Assembly (NCBI GenBank): GCA_002299555.1
Contig: DBOL01000062.1
Coordinates: forward strand, 1-12,343
Origin: Candidatus Aminicenantes bacterium UBA647
GTDB taxonomy: Bacteria > Acidobacteriota > Aminicenantia > UBA2199
DNA length: 12,343 bases
Direction: 5' to 3'
The translations under genes and the position numbers were made by a program. Below the pieces are notes generated by a model, which made no database searches, was not told the origin of the DNA, and saw only the letters and a program-made list of their open reading frames with translations. Of the stretch, positions 7,035 through 12,343 are shown one piece after another. Position 1 is the first letter of the stretch. Each line of letters begins with the position of its first letter.

Positions 7035-8321
7035 ATGGAAGATAAATCATTTAATCCGTTTAAAATGGCACAACAGCAGTTTGATGAAATTGCAGAACAG
7101 CTTGGACTTGACGAGGGTACAAGGGATTTCCTCAGGAATCCCCGGAGAGAATATCATTTCACCATTCCTGTCAGGATGGATGATGGAACAACAAAAGTAT
7201 TCAAAGGATTCAGAGTTCAGCATAACGATGCAAGAGGTCCAAGCAAAGGAGGGATCAGATTTCATCCTCAGGAGACAATTGACACTGTTAAAGCACTTGC
7301 TACCTGGATGACATGGAAATGTGCAGTAGTTGACATTCCACTTGGCGGCGGTAAAGGTGGAGTCATTTGTGACCCTCATAATCTGTCAATGAGAGAACAG
7401 GAACAGATATGTAGAGGCTGGGTAAAACAGATCGCAAGGAACATAGGACCTTTACAGGATGTCCCCGCACCGGATGTAATGACAAATTCCCAACATATGT
7501 TATGGATGATGGATGAGTATGAAAATATATCAGGGGGAAAATTTCCCGGCATGATCACCGGAAAGCCGGTTGGAATGGGAGGCTCTCTCGGAAGAACAGA
7601 GGCTACCGGATATGGGGTCATATATACATTAAGGGAAGCTTTGAGATCAAAAAATGTTGATATAAAAGGGACAACAGCCTCTTTTCAGGGTTTCGGCAAT
7701 GTCGCACAATATGCTATAGAACTATACCACAAGTATGGCGGCAAAACTGTATGCGTTTCCAGTTGGGATCAGCAGGATCAAAAATCATATTCATTTTACA
7801 GAGAGTCAGGCATTAACCTTCAGGAACTTCTTGACATCACTGATAAGTTTGGTGGTATTGACAAGAAAAAAGCAAAAAATATCGGGTATGAAATATTATC
7901 AGGTGATGAGTGGATTAATAGAGAAGTAGACATTCTTATTCCTGCTGCACTTGAAAATCAGATAAATGCTCAAACGGTACTGAACATATCTGATAAGGTA
8001 AAATTTATTTCAGAGGGTGCGAATGGTCCTACTACTCCCGAAGCAGATAAGATACTGAGTGATATGGGGATATTTGTTATTCCTGATTTTCTTGCAAATG
8101 CAGGTGGTGTTACTTGCAGTTATTTTGAGCAGATCCAGGGGAATATGAATTTTTTCTGGACAAAGGACGAAGTGATAGAAAAATTGGATAATATCATGAC
8201 CAAAGCTTTTTATGGAGTTTACGAACTCTCTGAAAAGAGAGGGATATTTATGAGAGATGCGGCGTATATGATCGCCATTGCAAGGGTTGCAGAAGCAAGT
8301 AAACTCAGAGGATGGGTATAA
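7035..8321 (+). CDS. gdhA: Glutamate dehydrogenase (Glu/Leu/Phe/Val dehydrogenase family)
   Basis: Reversible oxidative deamination of glutamate to 2-oxoglutarate and ammonia in the cytoplasm, feeding amino-acid fermentation or nitrogen assimilation. It has 428 residues, the usual length for hexameric bacterial enzymes of this class. Substrate-domain residues are all present: KGGIRFHP (Lys71), TWK (Lys95), LGGGKGGV (catalytic Lys107), DVPAPDV (catalytic Asp147), and NAGGVTCSYFE, whose Ser contacts the glutamate gamma-carboxylate. The Rossmann domain has FQGFGNVAQYA (217-227). At the end of the second strand the sequence reads VCVSSWDQQDQ (239-249): Ser replaces the Asp that many NAD-type members carry (VSDS), so NADP or dual use is possible. 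The gene is 10 nt downstream of thyX and 30 nt upstream of the dikinase-like gene, consistent with one operon. Leucine or phenylalanine dehydrogenase is less likely given length and motifs. Confidence 0.93.
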   Translation: MEDKSFNPFKMAQQQFDEIAEQLGLDEGTRDFLRNPRREYHFTIPVRMDDGTTKVFKGFRVQHNDARGPSKGGIRFHPQETIDTVKALATWMTWKCAVVDIPLGGGKGGVICDPHNLSMREQEQICRGWVKQIARNIGPLQDVPAPDVMTNSQHMLWMMDEYENISGGKFPGMITGKPVGMGGSLGRTEATGYGVIYTLREALRSKNVDIKGTTASFQGFGNVAQYAIELYHKYGGKTVCVSSWDQQDQKSYSFYRESGINLQELLDITDKFGGIDKKKAKNIGYEILSGDEWINREVDILIPAALENQINAQTVLNISDKVKFISEGANGPTTPEADKILSDMGIFVIPDFLANAGGVTCSYFEQIQGNMNFFWTKDEVIEKLDNIMTKAFYGVYELSEKRGIFMRDAAYMIAIARVAEASKLRGWV

Positions 8322-8351
8322 ATAATTATCTGATTATATTATTCTGATAGT

Positions 8352-10661
8352 ATGAAATCTGGCAAGCCTGAGTGGGCTATAATAATTGACATGCTGGAAA
8401 AACTGGATATTGTCCTGTTTAACAGGATAGTCCGGAGAATGATATACTATCTTTATACGCTTAATATCCCGGAGATCACAGAGTTACTTGAAGATCTTGA
8501 GAAAACGATCATCCCGGAGAAAACGGATCACGTAGAGAGCAAACTCTATTCTAATATGCCGAATCCGAAGATCAACAGGGGCTCACTTAAGAATTTCTCA
8601 GATAAGGTATTTCAAATTGCGGGGGAAACAATTCTTGATGATGAAATTACAGATCAGGTAAAAACATGGCTCTCACAAGAAAGAAGCAGGTTCCTTTCAA
8701 TAGCATTTGAGAGTCAAAATATTCCATTAGTTGATTCCAGGGAAGTCTTATCCAGATTTATTAAGATTCCTAAGGGAGAACTTGAAATGTCTCCTGATGA
8801 TTTTGTGAACCTGCGGGTTCTCCTGATCAGAAGATTCCTCTCCTCAAACCTCAATTATATAAATATTGCAAAACATCATATCCTTGTAAAGGATTTTTAC
8901 AGGATCGCTCAAAGGACAATAGGTCCATCCAAAGGTAGTGGCAAATTGGGTGGAAAGAGCGCTGGATTAATACTTGGGCATGAGATACTTAGAAATGAGA
9001 TCAAAAATGACCCTGATCTCAAAGATGTGGATGTTCCTAAAAGCTGGTATATAACTTCAGATACGATCACGAATTTTATTCATTATAATGCACTTGAAGA
9101 AACTACAAGCCTTAAATATCTTGAAACCGCTGAGATTCGTGCAGGATACCCCTACCTTCAACAATTATTTAAGAACTCTTTCTTCCCGCTGGAAATAATC
9201 AGCCAATTAAAGAACCTGCTTCAGGAAATAGGAGATAAACCGATCATTGTAAGATCTTCAAGTCTGTTGGAGGATAGTTTTGATGCAGCCTTTTCCGGGA
9301 AATATAAAAGCCTTTTTCTTGCTAATGCCGGGACAAATGATGAAAATTTAAGTTCACTCTTAGATGCAATATCTGAAATATATGCAAGCATTTTCGGGCC
9401 TGATCCTATCGAATACAGGAAGGAGAGGGGACTTATTGATTTTCAGGAAGAGATGGGAATACTTCTCCAGGAAGTAGTTGGTAACCGGGTTGGTGATTAT
9501 TTTTTCCCAACTTATTCAGGTGTCGCATTCTCTAATAATGAATTCAGGTGGTCTCCGAGGATAGAGAGAGAAGATGGAGTTGTCAGGATGGTAGCAGGAC
9601 TTGGTACAAGAGCTGTAGACCGGGTGGCTGATGATTATCCCTTCCTTGCTTCACCGGGAAAACCTGGACTGAGGATCAATATTACTTATGAGGATAAAAT
9701 AAGATACGCACAGAAAAGAGCTGACGTTCTAAATCTTAGAACTAACGAATTCGAGACCGTAGAGCTGAAACCCCTTATAAAAAATTTTGGAGATAAGATA
9801 AAAAGAATTGAAGATATTATCTCTGTTGATAAAAACAGAGATCTTTCCCCTCCCATAGGTATAATGTTTGATCCATCAGACTCAGATACGTTTGTCACTT
9901 TTCAGAAATTAACAGACACTCCCCATTTTTTAAGGAAGATGGATAAGATCCTGAAGATCCTGAGTAAATCATTCAAATCTCCTGTCGATGTTGAGTTCGC
10001 AAGTGATGGTGAAAAATTATTTATACTTCAATGTCGCCCACAGGTCCGATCTCATTCCGAAATGAAAGTTGAAATCCCTGAAAATGTTGATAAGGAAGAC
10101 GTTATCATAAGAGCTGACAGGTATATAACTACAGGTGTAGTAAAGGGGATCAAATATATTGTCTGTGTAATCCCCGATGAATATAATTCACTTCCAACTG
10201 AAGATGAGATGAAAAAAACAGCACACATCATTTCTGATCTGAACAAGAAACTTCCTGCAAAAGAGTTCATCCTGATCGGGCCTGGAAGATGGGGAAGCAG
10301 AGGTGATATAAAACTGGGTGTTCAGGTCACTTATAGTGATATATTCAATACTTCAATGCTGATCGAACTTGCGTATAATAAAGATGGATATACACCTGAA
10401 CTTTCATTCGGTACTCACTTTTTTCAGGATATGGTTGAATCAAATATTAAATATCTACCTCTTTACCCTGACAACGAGGGGACCGAATTCAAATTTGATA
10501 AACTTAAGAAACTCCCCAACCATCTGAAAGAATTCTATCCTGATGACCGTTCAATGGATAAAGTGATAATGGTAGTTTCTTCTGATGATATGAAAAATGA
10601 TTCAACTATTTCAATTATTATGAACGGAGAAACAGAGACTGCTCTCGGATTCCTTGAATAG
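8352..10661 (+). CDS. PEP synthase/PPDK ATP-binding-domain protein with uncharacterised C-terminal domain
   Basis: A 769-residue protein, probably cytoplasmic. After a helical N-terminal region (1-190) comes the ATP-grasp domain of PEP synthase and pyruvate phosphate dikinase: GKLGGKSAGL (197-206; Lys202), PIIVRSSSLLEDSF (297-310; Arg301), LLQEVVG (371-377), YSGVAFSNN (388-396), and VEFASDG then FILQCRP (557-563; Glu548, Gln560, Arg562). The enzyme's phosphohistidine swivel domain and C-terminal PEP/pyruvate barrel are absent. Instead residues 580-769 form a compact domain with GPGRWGSRGD (643-652), LGVQVTYSDI (655-664) and SFGTHFFQDM (685-694). Similar proteins are widespread in environmental bacteria and are often mislabelled PEP synthase; no function is known to me. 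There is no Shine-Dalgarno site before ATG 8352, so a start at Met14 (8391) is an alternative. It follows the glutamate dehydrogenase gene closely and is probably co-transcribed. It should not be read as a working PEP synthase. Confidence 0.8.
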   Translation: MKSGKPEWAIIIDMLEKLDIVLFNRIVRRMIYYLYTLNIPEITELLEDLEKTIIPEKTDHVESKLYSNMPNPKINRGSLKNFSDKVFQIAGETILDDEITDQVKTWLSQERSRFLSIAFESQNIPLVDSREVLSRFIKIPKGELEMSPDDFVNLRVLLIRRFLSSNLNYINIAKHHILVKDFYRIAQRTIGPSKGSGKLGGKSAGLILGHEILRNEIKNDPDLKDVDVPKSWYITSDTITNFIHYNALEETTSLKYLETAEIRAGYPYLQQLFKNSFFPLEIISQLKNLLQEIGDKPIIVRSSSLLEDSFDAAFSGKYKSLFLANAGTNDENLSSLLDAISEIYASIFGPDPIEYRKERGLIDFQEEMGILLQEVVGNRVGDYFFPTYSGVAFSNNEFRWSPRIEREDGVVRMVAGLGTRAVDRVADDYPFLASPGKPGLRINITYEDKIRYAQKRADVLNLRTNEFETVELKPLIKNFGDKIKRIEDIISVDKNRDLSPPIGIMFDPSDSDTFVTFQKLTDTPHFLRKMDKILKILSKSFKSPVDVEFASDGEKLFILQCRPQVRSHSEMKVEIPENVDKEDVIIRADRYITTGVVKGIKYIVCVIPDEYNSLPTEDEMKKTAHIISDLNKKLPAKEFILIGPGRWGSRGDIKLGVQVTYSDIFNTSMLIELAYNKDGYTPELSFGTHFFQDMVESNIKYLPLYPDNEGTEFKFDKLKKLPNHLKEFYPDDRSMDKVIMVVSSDDMKNDSTISIIMNGETETALGFLE

Positions 10662-10683
10662 AAGATCCAAAATAAAAAATATA

Positions 10684-11946
10684 TCAGATCACTTTGTGTT
10701 TTTTCCCTACTTTTTTAAATGCCTCAATAGCTTTATCAAGATGATCTTTTTCATGGGCTGCAGATATCTGCACTCTTATCCGGGCTTTACCATTCGGGAC
10801 TACCGGGAAGAAGAAGCCGACAACATAAATACCCTCAAGGTAAAGGTCTTTTGCAATTTCCTGTGCAAGCATTGCATCATTTTCAAAATCGCCAAGCATT
10901 ATTGGAACTATCGGATGGATTCCTTTAATTATTTTAAAACCGGCCTCTGTCATTTTTTCCCTGAAATATTGCGTGTTCTCCATTAATTTTTCTCTGAGAT
11001 CATCACTTTCTCCAATGATCTCAAATGCCTTTAAAGAAGCAGATACAATTGATGGAGCAAGTGTATTTGAAAATAGGTATGGACGGGATTTCTGTCTTAG
11101 CATCTGGATTATCTCTTTTCTCCCTGTCGTAAATCCCCCTGAAGCTCCACCCATTGCTTTCCCAAGTGTAGAAGTGATAATATCAACTTCACCCAGAACT
11201 TCACAATATTCAACAGCACCCCTACCCTTTTTACCAAGAAAACCGGTTGCATGTGAATCATCCACCATAACTAAAGCGTCATATTTTTTTGCTAATTCCA
11301 CTATTTCCTTTAATTTTCCTATATCTCCATCCATTGAGAAAACTCCGTCCGTTGCTATCATGATATTTCGTGCAGGTTTCGGCTCCTTTGAAAGCCCGGG
11401 TCCTTCCCATATATCCATTCCCAATCTCGCTCTCTGGATTATCTTTTCAAGATATTCCATATCAGAGTGATCATAAATATATCTCTTTGCCTTACATAAT
11501 CTGATACCGTCAATTATACTTGCATGATTTAAGGCATCAGTAATAATTGCATCATCAGGCCCGAGGATAGATTCGAACAAGCCGCCGTTTGCATCAAAAC
11601 ATGAGGAATAAAGAATAGTATCCTCTGTTTCATAAAACTTCGAAATAGTATTCTCAAGTTCTATATGGATATCCTGAGTACCACAAATAAATCTGACTGA
11701 TGCAAGTCCGAAACCGTGAGTATCAAGTGATTCTTTTGCCGCTTTTATAAGTTCAGGATGATTAGCTAATCCCAGATAGTTATTAGCACAAAAATTCAAT
11801 ACATTCTCAGGCTCTTCTCCTTTTGGATATGAAACTTCAATTAAAGGTTTCTGATCACTCAGAATAACCCGTTCTTCCTTAGAAAGTCCGCCCTTTTTTA
11901 TATTCATCAACTCTTGCTGAAAATCAAACCTTATCCTCTGATACAT
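10684..11946 (-). CDS. kbl: Glycine C-acetyltransferase (2-amino-3-ketobutyrate CoA ligase)
   Basis: A PLP enzyme that cleaves 2-amino-3-oxobutyrate with CoA into glycine and acetyl-CoA, the second step of threonine breakdown after threonine dehydrogenase. It has 420 residues; ATG follows GGAGGT (11956-11951) by 4 nt. Visible are FCANNYLGLANHP (52-64), DALNHASIIDG (137-147, His141 stacking on PLP), ATDGVFSMDGD (198-208), VDDSHATGFLG (228-238; Asp229 and His232) and TSTLGKAMGG with PLP lysine Lys263. The C-terminal RIRVQISAAHEKDHL-type segment is typical of Kbl rather than of BioF or serine palmitoyltransferase. About 22 extra residues around 172-194 (RARLGMDIWEGPGLSKEPKP) account for the excess over E. 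coli Kbl (398). It is convergent with the dikinase-like gene, 22 nt apart. No tdh gene is visible within the window. Confidence 0.92.
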   Translation of the reverse strand: MYQRIRFDFQQELMNIKKGGLSKEERVILSDQKPLIEVSYPKGEEPENVLNFCANNYLGLANHPELIKAAKESLDTHGFGLASVRFICGTQDIHIELENTISKFYETEDTILYSSCFDANGGLFESILGPDDAIITDALNHASIIDGIRLCKAKRYIYDHSDMEYLEKIIQRARLGMDIWEGPGLSKEPKPARNIMIATDGVFSMDGDIGKLKEIVELAKKYDALVMVDDSHATGFLGKKGRGAVEYCEVLGEVDIITSTLGKAMGGASGGFTTGRKEIIQMLRQKSRPYLFSNTLAPSIVSASLKAFEIIGESDDLREKLMENTQYFREKMTEAGFKIIKGIHPIVPIMLGDFENDAMLAQEIAKDLYLEGIYVVGFFFPVVPNGKARIRVQISAAHEKDHLDKAIEAFKKVGKKHKVI

Positions 11947-11966
11947 TATTACCTCCGAATCCAGTA

Positions 11967-11994
11967 ATTATATACCATTTTCTGATAATTTAAA
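11967..11994 (-). promoter_or_regulatory. Predicted promoter of kbl
   Basis: On the minus strand TATAAT (11972-11967) is a perfect -10 box; TTTAAA (11994-11989) at 16-bp spacing is a weak -35. The expected start near 11960 leaves a short leader of about 14 nt that contains the GGAGGT site. The 123-nt gap 11947-12069 holds nothing else that I can support. Confidence 0.45.
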
Positions 11995-12069
11995 GGGAAA
12001 TCATTCATCATTGCACTATTGGTATATGAAAGACTTTTATTACTTTAGTGATTAAAGCTAATGCAAATT

Positions 12070-12343
12070 TCAGTTTTCACTTTCTATTTTGAGTTTTACT
12101 TCAGTGATCTTTTTTATCAGTAAATTCTCAGATTTCATAAATTTCTTACTTTCAAGTAGACTCTTTAGAGCTTCACGGTATAATCCAAATTGATCATATA
12201 TTAATCCGAGGTAATAGTGTGCAACACCGTTATCCGGTTGTTTTTCAACTCTTGATCTGAAGATATTAATGGTTTCAGACTCGAACATTACCGGTTCAGA
12301 TCTCTTCATCAGCACATCAGCATAAATATTGTATGAATTGATA
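12070..12343 (-). CDS. TPR-containing protein, C-terminal fragment (5' end outside the window)
   Basis: The reverse strand is open from the window edge to TGA at 12072-12070, about 91 codons. An in-frame GTG occurs at 12315, but the frame continues upstream without a stop (SYNIYADV just before it), so this is most likely the tail of a longer protein. One clear tetratricopeptide repeat is present: AHYYLGLIYDQFGLYREALK with the usual W/Y-LG-Y-G-Y-A spacing, followed by a charged Lys/Glu-rich tail ending KLKIESEN. TPRs mediate protein-protein contacts; no specific role can be given. It may be upstream in the same direction as kbl, but a 123-nt gap with its own kbl promoter separates them. Confidence 0.6.
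   Translation of the reverse strand, partial: INSYNIYADVLMKRSEPVMFESETINIFRSRVEKQPDNGVAHYYLGLIYDQFGLYREALKSLLESKKFMKSENLLIKKITEVKLKIESEN

Noticed and set aside
8335..8340. TATATT as a -10 box just before the dikinase-like gene
   Set aside because: No matching -35 box and it lies in a 30-nt gap of AT-rich DNA; co-transcription with the glutamate dehydrogenase gene is simpler.
10662..10683. Possible terminator between the dikinase-like gene and kbl
   Set aside because: Only 22 nt, A-rich, with no convincing GC stem on either strand.
10973..11470. Long open frame on the plus strand opposite kbl
   Set aside because: It is antisense to conserved Kbl motifs, has no family resemblance and no ribosome site; a shadow of the real gene.
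1..12343. CRISPR arrays, tRNA or rRNA genes, insertion-sequence ends or phage genes
   Set aside because: No regularly spaced repeats, cloverleaf-like segments, transposase motifs or terminal inverted repeats were seen on either strand; intergenic gaps are all shorter than 170 nt.

Overview
The window is AT-rich, gene-dense bacterial chromosome with nine protein-coding genes plus a tenth fragment at the right edge. Most genes have Shine-Dalgarno (SD) sites (AAGGAG, GGAGGT, GGGGAG) and several have sigma70-like promoters. The gene content (peptide transporter of the 'NMGERFGYY' type, tandem FAD-dependent thymidylate synthase, catabolic glutamate dehydrogenase, Kbl) suggests an anaerobic, peptide- or amino-acid-using member of the FCB group or a related candidate phylum (for example Cloacimonadota- or Marinimicrobia-like). 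This placement is inferred from protein flavour only. I see no insertion sequence, phage gene, CRISPR array, tRNA or rRNA.

Layout: (1) 1-1229, minus: a proton-dependent oligopeptide transporter (POT/PTR2), 3' end cut by the window. (2) 1230-1396: divergent promoter region. (3) 1397-2878, plus: a glutamine synthetase-family enzyme, ending 4 nt from the convergent nitroreductase gene. (4) 2883-4740, minus: a BaiN/HI0933-type FAD flavoprotein and, overlapping it by 8 nt, a small nitroreductase. (5) 4741-4902: a second divergent promoter region in which both promoters put the transcript start at or next to a start codon. (6) 4903-10661, plus: P-loop kinase-like NTPase, double-length ThyX, glutamate dehydrogenase, and a large protein with the ATP-binding half of PEP synthase/PPDK and an uncharacterised C-terminal domain. 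(7) 10684-11946, minus: glycine C-acetyltransferase (Kbl), convergent with the previous gene. (8) 12070-12343, minus: C-terminal end of a TPR protein.

Together the genes lean toward nitrogen and amino-acid handling: peptide import, ammonia assimilation (glutamine synthetase), glutamate oxidation or synthesis (GDH), and threonine/glycine interconversion (Kbl). ThyX makes dTMP without ThyA/DHFR.

The most unusual points are: the ThyX-like protein, whose two halves have kept complementary subsets of the ThyX active-site residues; the dikinase-like protein, which keeps the ATP-grasp residues but has no phosphohistidine or PEP domain; the glutamine synthetase with Asp in place of the adenylylation Tyr and two insertions close to the active site; and the apparently leaderless divergent gene pair.
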